A stretch of DNA of 5,708 bases from an uncultured Ruminococcus sp. Lineage in GTDB: Bacteria; Bacillota; Clostridia; Oscillospirales; Ruminococcaceae. Where the stretch lies: assembly GCA_905199285.1 (NCBI GenBank), contig CAJKFZ010000175.1:1-5708 (forward strand), written 5' to 3'. The notes under the pieces are model-generated. The model was given only the letters and a program-made list of their open reading frames with translations. It did not search any database and was not told the origin of the DNA. A program made the position numbers and the translations under genes. Position 1 is the first letter of the stretch. The number at the start of each line of letters is the position of its first letter. Positions 1 through 5,707 of this stretch are shown here, in pieces.

Positions 1-108
1 GTTTCTTTCAATATTTTTTATTGATTTAGAATATTTGTAACAACTGACAATGTTAAAAGATAATTTTGATATAATTTGCACAAACGTGTCTGTACCTCTT
101 ATTTCCTC

Positions 109-137
109 TTGATTTTTTTGTTTTTATGGTGTATAAT
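109..137 (+). promoter_or_regulatory. Sigma-A-type promoter of the DUF1292 gene
   Basis: A -35 element TTGATT (109-114) and a perfect -10 element TATAAT (132-137) are separated by exactly 17 bp. Transcription would start near 144 and give a leader of about 70 nt before the ATG at 213. The rest of 1-212 is very AT-rich, with no supported gene or RNA. A second TATAAT at 70-75 has no -35 element at a normal distance. Confidence 0.7.
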
Positions 138-212
138 AAATATGAGCTGAAATTCTTTTAAAGTTTTTCAGAAAATTTTTATATGGCTTGATGCCGGAAA
201 TGGAGCATTTTT

Positions 213-521
213 ATGTCTGAAATGAACGAATACACTCCCGAACTTTTTGAACTTGTCGATGAAGAGGGCAATAAAAAGAACTTCGAGCTTATTGACACTG
301 CTGAGCTTAACGGTGAACAGTATTTTGCAATGGTACCGGCTATAGAGGATGACGATTTTCTTAATGCCGATTGTGACCTTGTAATATTAAAGGCAATTGA
401 GGATAACGGCGAAGAGATTCTCGCTTCTATTGATGATGATGATGAATTTGAAGCAGTTTCAGAATTCTTTCTCCAGAGAATGCAGGAAGCTTTTGAAGAA
501 GATTCTTTCGATGAAGAATAA
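213..521 (+). CDS. DUF1292 family small acidic protein
   Basis: This encodes a 102-residue, strongly acidic protein with no signal peptide or membrane segment, so it is probably cytoplasmic. The pattern fits the DUF1292 (YrzB-like) family of Firmicutes: an N-terminal 'F.L.DEEGN' strand, a central 'LNGEQYFAMVPA' strand near residues 32-43, 'DLVILKAIEDNGEEIL' near 55-70, and an acidic C-terminal helix with 'EFEAVSEFFLQRM'. The length is normal for the family, whose molecular function is not established. The start at 213 is preceded by GGAG at 202-205, seven bases upstream; a second Met three codons later is less well placed. A GAT-repeat codon run at 432-443 encodes consecutive Asp residues. 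The gene has its own promoter and no clear terminator before the next promoter at 560. In related genomes DUF1292 genes often sit near a Holliday-junction resolvase gene, but the upstream neighbour lies outside this window. Confidence 0.85.
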   Translation: MSEMNEYTPELFELVDEEGNKKNFELIDTAELNGEQYFAMVPAIEDDDFLNADCDLVILKAIEDNGEEILASIDDDDEFEAVSEFFLQRMQEAFEEDSFDEE

Positions 522-559
522 AATTCTTTAAAAATTTACAACTTTACATAATTTAGGTA

Positions 560-588
560 TTGATTTTCTGATTTATTTGTGCTATAAT
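560..588 (+). promoter_or_regulatory. Sigma-A-type promoter of the 6S-like RNA
   Basis: TTGATT (560-565) and a perfect TATAAT (583-588) are spaced by 17 bp. The predicted start, about 595, lies just upstream of the 5' arm of the closing stem of the structured RNA. That supports a dedicated promoter for a non-coding transcript. Confidence 0.75.
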
Positions 589-594
589 ATATAT

Positions 595-791
595 GTCAAT
601 TAAATATTCTGCCTTGTTCGGGTAATTGTAGTTTTTATAATCCAACACTTTTTTTAAGGGAATTCAGCTCCGGCTGTGGATTGCAGACCTCCCCATCGTG
701 GAAGAAGGGAGCGTGAAGCATTCGGGCGACTACCCACCTTGCGTAAACGCTTGGTTTTATTTCGCTATATGACGGCAAGGCGGATTTTTTT
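595..791 (+). ncRNA. ssrS: 6S RNA (regulator of RNA polymerase holoenzyme)
   Basis: This appears to be a stable RNA of about 190 nt, the usual size of 6S RNA, which binds the housekeeping sigma holoenzyme as a mimic of an open promoter. A closing stem pairs 608-616 with 776-784 and is followed directly by seven T residues (785-791), giving a natural 3' end. An apical arm pairs 689-693 with 707-711 and 682-684 with 718-720, flanked by shorter helices (678-680 with 721-723). A central, mostly unpaired region lies between the arms, with 628-631 able to pair with 730-733. The 3' half contains 'GGGCGACTACCCACCTTGCG' (724-743), which resembles the conserved 'GCGACGAC...CACCTTG' segment of E. coli 6S RNA as I recall it. 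A small hairpin around 738-752 sits where 6S RNAs often carry one. No open reading frame fits here. The identification rests on pattern and structure, without a covariance-model search. The 5' end is inferred from the promoter. Confidence 0.82.
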
Positions 792-840
792 GCCTAAATT
801 AACGGACGAACCATTAGTGCGGCACTCATAAAGAACTTCA

Positions 841-890
841 AGCCATAGTACTTCTGATTTTACGATGGGAAGCACTATGGCTTTATTATT
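841..890 (+). terminator. Hairpin terminator upstream of the cat-like gene
   Basis: Positions 841-849 are perfectly complementary to 874-882. The stem extends by three more pairs (851-853 with 870-872) after one mismatch, leaving a 16-nt loop. The T-rich run TTTATTATT follows. It probably stops readthrough from the 6S RNA unit. The T-tract is interrupted and merges with the -35 element of the next promoter at 889. An alternative role as an operator or leader element cannot be excluded. The bases between the RNA and this hairpin (792-840) hold nothing I can identify beyond a short inverted repeat near 817-827. Confidence 0.5.
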
Positions 891-917
891 GACATACTGT
901 TGTGGTCGTGCTATAAA
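889..917 (+). promoter_or_regulatory. Strong promoter of the cat-like gene
   Basis: A perfect -35 element TTGACA (889-894) and a near-perfect -10 element TATAAA (912-917) are spaced by 17 bp. The predicted start is near 924, giving a leader of about 30 nt. The ribosome-binding site GGAGGA (942-947) lies eight bases before the ATG at 956. No attenuator or leader peptide is visible between the start site and the gene, so expression looks constitutive unless the hairpin at 841-882 is regulatory. Confidence 0.8.
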
Positions 918-955
918 TTTTAGTAAAATAAATCGGAATTTGGAGGAATAAAATC

Positions 956-1585
956 ATGGCAAATCGTTATCAGGTGATTGATGAAACTAAGTGGAAACGT
1001 ACTATGCACCGTATGGTTTTCAGAAATAGCGTTGAACCTGCTTTTTGTGTTACGTTTGAAGCAGACATAACTAATTTCAAGAGAAAAGTTAAAGAACAGG
1101 GACTCTCTTTTACTATAGCCATGGTCTATGCTGTTTGTAAATGTGCCAATGAAATAGAGGCATTCAGATACAGATTCCTTGATGGCAAAGTCGTTTTGTT
1201 TGACAATATTGATACTGCATTTACTTATCTTAATGATGAAACCGAATTATTTAAGGTAGTTAATGTTCCTATGACCGATAACATTAAGGATTATGTGGAA
1301 TTAGCGACTAAAACCGCAAAAGAACAGAAAGAATATTTTACCGGTCCGTTAGGAAACGATGTGTTTCAATGTTCTTCTATGCCTTGGGTGACCTATACGC
1401 ATATCTCCCACACTAATTCAGGCAAAAAGGATAATGCTACCCCTTTGTTTGATTGGGGGAAATATTATGAGAAAGACGGCAAGTATTATATTCCGATTTC
1501 AGTACAAGCACATCATTCATTTGTTGACGGATTACATATTGGTATATTTGTTGAAAAGCTGCAAAGATTTTTTGATGAATACTAA
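956..1585 (+). CDS. CatA-like acetyltransferase (chloramphenicol O-acetyltransferase family)
   Basis: This encodes a 209-residue cytoplasmic protein, close to the usual CAT subunit length. CAT enzymes act as trimers and transfer an acetyl group from acetyl-CoA to a hydroxyl of the substrate. The family signature HHxxxDG is present as HHSFVDG at 186-192, giving catalytic His187 and structural Asp191. 'CSSMPWVTYT' (139-148) corresponds to the CAT 'S-x-x-PWV-x-F' segment, with Ser140 in the place of Ser148 of type III. Arg15 in 'KWKRTMH' aligns with the conserved Arg18. 'GKYYEKDGKYYIPISVQ' (168-184) matches the strand before the catalytic His. By remembered alignment the drug-contact region near residue 31 of CAT differs: type III 'LPCGFS' is here 'VEPAFC'. 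'QVHHAVCDG' is 'QAHHSFVDG'. The fold and chemistry are therefore well supported, but chloramphenicol as the substrate is not. It could be a diverged resistance gene or a housekeeping O-acetyltransferase of the same family. It is monocistronic, with a strong promoter and ribosome-binding site. Confidence 0.85.
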   Translation: MANRYQVIDETKWKRTMHRMVFRNSVEPAFCVTFEADITNFKRKVKEQGLSFTIAMVYAVCKCANEIEAFRYRFLDGKVVLFDNIDTAFTYLNDETELFKVVNVPMTDNIKDYVELATKTAKEQKEYFTGPLGNDVFQCSSMPWVTYTHISHTNSGKKDNATPLFDWGKYYEKDGKYYIPISVQAHHSFVDGLHIGIFVEKLQRFFDEY

Positions 1586-1611
1586 ATTCTAATTTATGCG
1601 AGTAATACAAT

Positions 1612-1657
1612 ATCAAAAACAAGCCCGAAAACGATTCGTACAAACCGATTTCGGGCT
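1612..1657 (-). terminator. Intrinsic terminator of the nrdDG operon
   Basis: A perfect 9-bp inverted repeat pairs 1622-1630 with 1649-1657 (AGCCCGAAA/TTTCGGGCT), with two more possible pairs inside after a mismatch. Read leftward, the hairpin is followed by TGTTTTTGAT, a usable T-tract (1615-1619). Read rightward, the hairpin is followed by AAAAAC, so it looks directional for nrdG rather than for the convergent cat-like gene ending at 1585. No separate terminator for the cat-like gene was found. Confidence 0.75.
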
Positions 1658-1708
1658 AAAAACTTCTATATGAGTATTCTGCTTTATGTTCGTCCTTTTT
1701 ATATATGA

Positions 1709-2209
1709 TCATGGCTCAACTTCAACTGCCCTACCCTCTTTAAGGCTTTTCTGACAGTCTATATACCGCTGATTCGAGCTTCCACGGAATTTCAGATTCC
1801 AATCCTTTTGCGACAAAATAAATTTTCCGTCTATAAGAAAATCCGTAACAGAAAGCAAATCGTTCCAATGATTTTTTTCTCTGTTTTCGTAAAGCTCCTC
1901 AAAGGTATAGCCGGTGTAAGTGATTATATTTAATCCAATCGCTTTAATTTTTCTGCCAATATCCGCAAGAGTCTCTGCCTGACAAAAAGGCTCTCCTCCG
2001 CTGAACGTCACACCGTCAAGCAGAGGATTTTTTTTTATTTTCTCGATGATTTCATCGGCTTCAACAATTTCTCCGCCGTTGAAATCATGCGTCTGAGGAT
2101 TATGGCAGCCCTCGCAATGATGAGGGCAGCCCTGCGTAAAAATTGTAAATCTGATTCCTGGTCCATCAACAATAGAATCGTTTACAGTTCCGGCAATCCG
2201 TAATTTCAT
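1709..2209 (-). CDS. nrdG: Anaerobic ribonucleoside-triphosphate reductase activating protein
   Basis: This 166-residue radical-SAM enzyme installs the glycyl radical on NrdD, using reductive cleavage of S-adenosylmethionine at a [4Fe-4S] cluster. The cluster motif CxxxCxxC is present as CPHHCEGC, with Cys28, Cys32 and Cys35. The SAM-binding 'TFSGGEPF' lies at 68-75. Other hallmarks are the N-terminal 'DSIVDGPGIRFTIFTQGC', 'IITYTGYTFEEL' in the middle, 'DFLIDGKF' and 'RGSSNQRYID' near the C-terminus. The length is typical of NrdG and shorter than pyruvate formate-lyase activases, because no extra ferredoxin-like insert is present. The start lies 12 bases after the nrdD stop codon. The ribosome-binding site AAGGTG (2218-2223) overlaps that stop, so the two genes are probably translationally coupled. 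It is the last gene before the leftward terminator. Confidence 0.96.
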   Translation of the reverse strand: MKLRIAGTVNDSIVDGPGIRFTIFTQGCPHHCEGCHNPQTHDFNGGEIVEADEIIEKIKKNPLLDGVTFSGGEPFCQAETLADIGRKIKAIGLNIITYTGYTFEELYENREKNHWNDLLSVTDFLIDGKFILSQKDWNLKFRGSSNQRYIDCQKSLKEGRAVEVEP

Positions 2210-2221
2210 TTTATTCTCACC

Positions 2222-4540
2222 TTAAATATTGTGCTTGACTCTATCATGTTCTTCGGAACGTTTTCCATTGTTAAAACGATCAAGTGTTCCTACAAGATAG
2301 CCTGTGATTCGACGAATTCTATCAAATGCAACAGCTCCGCTATGCTCTTTTCTTCCGCAGCACGGGCACGTTTCGCCAATAATTCCAGTGTAACCGCAGC
2401 ACGGATCTCGATCTACAGGATGATTTATAGCTCCATAACCGATTCCCGATTCTTTCATGCAGCGAACGATTTTTTCAAACGCTAAAAGATTTTCAAGCGG
2501 ATCTCCGTCCAGTTCTATGTAGCTTATATGTCCGGCATTCGTAAGTTCGTGATATGGAGCTTCAATTTTGATTTTCTCAAATGCACTTATGGGATAATAA
2601 ACCGGAACATGGAACGAATTCGTATAATAATCACGATCGGTAACTCCCTCGATAATGCCAAATCTCTGTGCGTCCATACGGACAAAACGTCCTGAAAGTC
2701 CCTCTGCCGGAGTTGCAAGAAGCGAGAAATTAAGTCCGGTCCTTTTAGATTCTTCGTCAATTCGTGTTCGCATAGCAGTAATGATCTCCATTCCCAGCTC
2801 ACGTGCTTCTTCGCTTTCACCATGATGAACGCCAATAAGAGCTTTCAGAGCCTCAGCCAGACCGATAAATCCGACGGAAAGCGTACCATGTTTCAGAATT
2901 TCATCAACAGTATCATCTGCTGAAAGCTTGTCGGAATCTATCCAGATTCCCTGTCCCATAAGGAAAGGATAGTTACGCACACGCTTCTGGGACTGAATCC
3001 TGAAACGATGCATAAGCTGATCGATGGCAAGATTCATCATATCTTCCAGCATCTCAAAGAATAATCCGACATTATGGTCGGCTTTTATAGCAAGTCTCGG
3101 TAAATTTATTGAAGTAAAACTAAGATTTCCTCTACCCGTAACGATTTCTCTTGACGGATCATAATTGTTGCCAATAACTCTTGTTCGGCATCCCATATAG
3201 GCGATTTCTGTATCAGGATTGCCCGGTTTATAGTACTGAAGATTGTACGGAGCATCTATAAATGAAAAGTTCGGGAAGAGTCTCTTTGCAGAAACACGAC
3301 AGGCAAGCTTGAAGAGATCGTAGTTCGGATCTTCCGGATTATAATTGATACCCTCTTTAATCTTGAAAATGTGAATCGGGAAAATCGGAGTTTCTCCGTT
3401 TCCAAGTCCGGCTTCCTGAGCGAGAAGGACATTTTTTATGACCATTCTTCCCTCGGGAGAGGTATCTGTTCCATAGTTGATTGAGCTAAATGGAGTCTGC
3501 GCTCCGGCACGGCTGTTCATTGTATTGAGGTTATGAATAAGCGCTTCCATAGCCTGATAAGTAGCTCTGTCCGTTTCTTTTTCAGCGTTTCTTGCCGCAA
3601 ATTTCTGAATCTTTTCAGCAGTTTCCTTGTCCGTATGATCGAGGAGCAGTTCAAATTCCTTTTTCTTGTATCCGTTATCATTGGTTAGGACGGGGGTGAG
3701 ATCATATTTTTCACGAATCTCTTTTTTGATTGAATCTGCAATTTCAAATTCATTTTCCACTCCGCCGATGAGGGAGAGCGCTCTTGCGATATTCTGAATA
3801 TATCTTGAAGCGTAAGTCTTTTTTACTCCGTCTGCCATAGCGTAATCGAACGTTGGAATGCTCTGTCCGCCATGTTGATCGTTCTGATTGGACTGGATAG
3901 CAATACAGGCAAGAGCTGAATAACTTGAAATATCGTTAGGCTCACGCAGATATCCGTGACCAGTTGAGAATCCGTTCGTGAAGAGTTTTTTCAGGTCTAT
4001 CTGCGAACAAGTGGTTGTCAAAGTATAAAAATCAAGGTCGTGAATATGTATATCGCCTTCACGATGAGCCTTAGCGTGTTCCTCTTCAAGAACATACATC
4101 TCATAGTATTCCTTAGCAGAAACAGAGCCGTATTTAAGCATCGTTCCCATAGCCGTATCGCCGTCGATATTGGCATTTTCACGCTTTATATCACTGTCTT
4201 TTGCCGAACTGAAAGTAAGTTCATTAAGAACGCACATAAGATTCGTTTTCATTTCTCGTGAACGTGTACGCTCATAGCGATAAAGAATATATGCCTTTGC
4301 GGTTTTAGCGTGTCCTTTTTCAATAATAGTTTTCTCAACAAGATCCTGAATTTCCTCAACAGTAGGAACTTTACCCTTGTTCTGCTCTTCATAGATTCTG
4401 CAAACCTCAACAGCGATATCAACAGCGGTATTGAAATCAGTTCCGCCGCATGATTGAGCCGCTCTGAAAATAGCGTTCGCAATTTTTTCTATGTTAAATG
4501 GCACTTTTCTTCCGTCTCTTTTAACAATATGAATTATCAT
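2222..4540 (-). CDS. nrdD: Anaerobic (class III) ribonucleoside-triphosphate reductase, large subunit
   Basis: This 772-residue cytoplasmic glycyl-radical enzyme reduces ribonucleoside triphosphates to deoxyribonucleotides in the absence of oxygen. Residues 3-93 form an ATP-cone, the allosteric activity site, starting 'VKRDGRKVPFNIEKIANAI'. Barrel motifs follow: 'HIHDLD' (165-170), 'TTTCSQIDL' with Cys178, 'DQHGGQS' (221-227), 'NTMNSRAGAQTPFSS' (339-353), and 'YMGCRTRV' with Cys451, the likely thiyl-radical residue. Cys178 and Cys451 correspond by motif context to the active-site cysteines 79 and 290 of E. coli NrdD. 'SLLATPAEGLSGRF' (606-619) carries a candidate active-site Glu613. The C-terminal zinc region has cysteines at 714, 715, 725, 727 and 728 ('DPCCGY...TCPCCG'). 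The radical site is Gly747 in 'RRITGYLVG', and the protein ends 'RVKHNI'. The reading frame is intact. The ribosome-binding site GGAGGT (4549-4554) is eight bases from the ATG. The gene heads the nrdDG operon, and the leader suggests NrdR control. Confidence 0.97.
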   Translation of the reverse strand: MIIHIVKRDGRKVPFNIEKIANAIFRAAQSCGGTDFNTAVDIAVEVCRIYEEQNKGKVPTVEEIQDLVEKTIIEKGHAKTAKAYILYRYERTRSREMKTNLMCVLNELTFSSAKDSDIKRENANIDGDTAMGTMLKYGSVSAKEYYEMYVLEEEHAKAHREGDIHIHDLDFYTLTTTCSQIDLKKLFTNGFSTGHGYLREPNDISSYSALACIAIQSNQNDQHGGQSIPTFDYAMADGVKKTYASRYIQNIARALSLIGGVENEFEIADSIKKEIREKYDLTPVLTNDNGYKKKEFELLLDHTDKETAEKIQKFAARNAEKETDRATYQAMEALIHNLNTMNSRAGAQTPFSSINYGTDTSPEGRMVIKNVLLAQEAGLGNGETPIFPIHIFKIKEGINYNPEDPNYDLFKLACRVSAKRLFPNFSFIDAPYNLQYYKPGNPDTEIAYMGCRTRVIGNNYDPSREIVTGRGNLSFTSINLPRLAIKADHNVGLFFEMLEDMMNLAIDQLMHRFRIQSQKRVRNYPFLMGQGIWIDSDKLSADDTVDEILKHGTLSVGFIGLAEALKALIGVHHGESEEARELGMEIITAMRTRIDEESKRTGLNFSLLATPAEGLSGRFVRMDAQRFGIIEGVTDRDYYTNSFHVPVYYPISAFEKIKIEAPYHELTNAGHISYIELDGDPLENLLAFEKIVRCMKESGIGYGAINHPVDRDPCCGYTGIIGETCPCCGRKEHSGAVAFDRIRRITGYLVGTLDRFNNGKRSEEHDRVKHNI

Positions 4541-4556
4541 TGCCTATTACCTCCGA

Positions 4557-4572
4557 ACACAATATATAGTAG
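4557..4572. promoter_or_regulatory. NrdR-box-like operator in the nrdD leader
   Basis: The 16-mer ACACAATATATAGTAG matches the published NrdR-box consensus ACACWATATWTWGTGT at 14 of 16 positions, departing only in the last two bases before the final partial match. NrdR is an ATP/dATP-sensing repressor of ribonucleotide reductase operons in many bacteria. The site lies between the predicted transcription start (about 4589) and the nrdD ribosome-binding site, a position suited to repression. NrdR boxes usually occur as phased pairs with starts about 31-32 bp apart. No clear partner is visible at that spacing. The nrdR gene itself is not in the window. Confidence 0.7.
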
Positions 4573-4595
4573 TCTCGTTTCTATCGTCATATATA

Positions 4596-4624
4596 AGTAT
4601 AATGCAAATACGCCTGCTTGTCAA
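4596..4624 (-). promoter_or_regulatory. Promoter of the nrdDG operon
   Basis: On the leftward strand a perfect -35 element TTGACA (4619-4624) and a -10 element TATACT (4596-4601) are spaced by 17 bp. The predicted start is near 4589, giving a leader of about 50 nt that contains the NrdR-like box and the ribosome-binding site. Confidence 0.8.
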
Positions 4625-4634
4625 TTGTACAATT
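4623..4634. promoter_or_regulatory. 12-bp perfect palindrome touching the nrdDG -35 element
   Basis: AATTGTACAATT is a perfect 12-bp palindrome. Its downstream end overlaps two bases of the -35 hexamer of the nrdDG promoter. That position suits an operator for a dimeric regulator. It does not match the NrdR box. I do not recognise it confidently as a Rex or FNR-type site. In DNA this AT-rich, chance occurrence is possible. Confidence 0.35.
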
Positions 4635-4741
4635 AAGCAGTAAAAAGCAAACTTATTATCGTATTTTTTGGTGATTTTCAACTAAAAAGCGCTTTAGAAA
4701 ATGGATTTTGGCGATATATCGTCATTTCAAAAACGCTTTGA

Positions 4742-4776
4742 TGAAAAGCAAACGCACCACAATATATTGTGGTGCG
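4742..4776 (-). terminator. Terminator hairpin of the SGNH-like gene, with an embedded NrdR-box-like core
   Basis: Positions 4753-4776 form a perfect 24-bp palindrome with GC-rich outer arms (CGCACCAC/GTGGTGCG) and an AT-rich centre. Read leftward it lies 24 bases after the stop codon of the SGNH-like gene and is followed by TTTGCTTTTCAT, so the RNA would form a terminator-like hairpin with a tiny loop. Its central 16-mer CCACAATATATTGTGG (4757-4772) also matches the NrdR-box consensus at 14 of 16 positions. The two functions are not exclusive. The sequence lies about 170 bp upstream of the nrdDG transcription start. Confidence 0.6.
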
Positions 4777-4799
4777 CAAAATCAAGTCAAACGTTAGAA

Positions 4800-5666
4800 T
4801 TATGCTGTATGAGTTCTTATATAATCGCTTATCGCCTTGTATGCCGACTCACTCAATTCTCCTGTTTCAGTGTTCCAGTATTCTTCCGAAAGATTTCCCT
4901 CAGCCGATTTGAGCGCTGTATTTGTATCAATGCAGTAAACTCCGGTATTTCTTGCCACATCAAGCAGACGGCTGTTATATTGATTTATCAAATCGTTATT
5001 AAGTGTTTCCGCATTGATGTAAACCGGAGGAAGCTGCATGATATAGATTTTGGTATCAGGCAGATAATTATGGAGACTGTTCACAAGAGTTGTGTAAGCT
5101 GATATCATGTCGTCAACACTTGATACTCCGATATCACTTCCAAGCATTATATAAAGATTAGTCGGCTTTTTTAGCTGCATTGTCTGATAGACAGTTACAG
5201 TTCCGTAGGTAGATTCAACTTTTTGTTCGTTGCATACCGCAGCTCCAAGCTGCTCGCTTCCTATAACATCTTTAAATGATGTATGATCTGCCATTCTGAT
5301 GAGTGTTGAATCCGTTATAAGGCAGCAGCTTTCAAGGTAAGATACGTCAACTGCTTCGGACTGCGGTACGGGATTGGTTATTGACGTGTTCCCCTGCTGT
5401 TCCGACGTTTTTTCAGATTTATCAGAAGGAGATTCAGTTGAATCATCCGCATCTTCATCGTCGGAATCAGGCTGTTCCTGTACAACATTTTTTTCAGAGC
5501 TATCGTTTAAAAAATCATCATTCAAATTTGCTGCAAGCATATACAAGGCAAAACATCCGGCAAAGGAAAGCACAAAAATGACCACAAGAACTCCAAAATT
5601 GAACTTCACCCTTGGTCTGCCTCTTTTTTTATTTGATATATGCTGAACCGTTCTTTTCTTCGCCAT
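4800..5666 (-). CDS. Membrane-anchored SGNH/GDSL-hydrolase-like protein with degenerate catalytic motifs
   Basis: This 288-residue protein has three parts: a short basic cytoplasmic N-terminus (residues 1-22, 'KKRGRPRVK'), one hydrophobic segment (about 23-46) that should act as an uncleaved signal anchor, and an acidic, Ser/Asp/Glu-rich linker (about 50-107) leading to an extracellular domain. That domain has the layout of Clostridial SGNH hydrolases. 'CCLITDSTLIRM' (114-125) stands where 'FIGDS' is expected and keeps Ser120. 'LYIMLGSDIG' (171-180) stands for the GxND block. 'LPDTKIYIMQLPPV' (202-215) is the following strand and loop. 'SESAYKAISDYIRTH' (272-286) is the last helix. The block I Gly is replaced by Thr, the block III Asn appears to be missing, and the Asp-x-x-His of block V is absent. 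Catalysis is therefore doubtful, and a binding role, for example in cell-wall polymer handling, is possible. The ribosome-binding site AAGGAGGA (5670-5677) sits close to the ATG. The gene has its own promoter and terminator and is probably not cotranscribed with nrdD. Confidence 0.72.
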   Translation of the reverse strand: MAKKRTVQHISNKKRGRPRVKFNFGVLVVIFVLSFAGCFALYMLAANLNDDFLNDSSEKNVVQEQPDSDDEDADDSTESPSDKSEKTSEQQGNTSITNPVPQSEAVDVSYLESCCLITDSTLIRMADHTSFKDVIGSEQLGAAVCNEQKVESTYGTVTVYQTMQLKKPTNLYIMLGSDIGVSSVDDMISAYTTLVNSLHNYLPDTKIYIMQLPPVYINAETLNNDLINQYNSRLLDVARNTGVYCIDTNTALKSAEGNLSEEYWNTETGELSESAYKAISDYIRTHTA

Positions 5667-5701
5667 AAGTCCTCCTTAGTAAAAATCAGTTATCTTTATA
5701 T

Positions 5702-5707
5702 ATTATA
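5702..5707 (-). promoter_or_regulatory. -10 element of the SGNH-like gene promoter (cut by the window edge)
   Basis: On the leftward strand TATAAT (5702-5707) would start transcription near 5695, about 30 bases before the ATG at 5666. The -35 element would lie beyond the end of the window, so the promoter cannot be confirmed here. Confidence 0.45.

Noticed and set aside
44..75. Second promoter with CTGACA (44-49) and TATAAT (70-75)
   Set aside because: The spacer is 20 bp, well outside the normal range, and a much better promoter lies at 109-137.
595..950. Riboswitch or drug-responsive leader controlling the cat-like gene
   Set aside because: A complete promoter at 889-917 lies downstream of the structured RNA, leaving only about 30 nt of leader, so the RNA reads better as an independent 6S RNA.
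1437..1643. Leftward open frame over the end of the cat-like gene
   Set aside because: It spans the nrdDG terminator and the antisense of a well-supported gene, and its composition does not resemble a real protein.
4585..4600. CATATATAAG near the nrdDG transcription start as a partner NrdR box
   Set aside because: It matches only about six of 16 consensus positions, and its start is 28 bp from the proximal box instead of 31-32.
4686..4695. Palindrome AAAGCGCTTT upstream of nrdD
   Set aside because: It is short, does not extend into a stable hairpin, and has no match to a known operator I can name.
4709..4724. Third NrdR-like core, CGATATATCG, between the two better sites
   Set aside because: It matches the central ATATAT and the outer C/G, but the two W positions and most flanking bases fail, and its 48-bp offset from the neighbouring site fits no known NrdR spacing.
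4701..5102. Open frame on the rightward strand opposite the SGNH-like gene (133 codons)
   Set aside because: It lies almost wholly antisense to a gene with a good ribosome-binding site and recognisable domain, has no ribosome-binding site of its own, and shows no family pattern.
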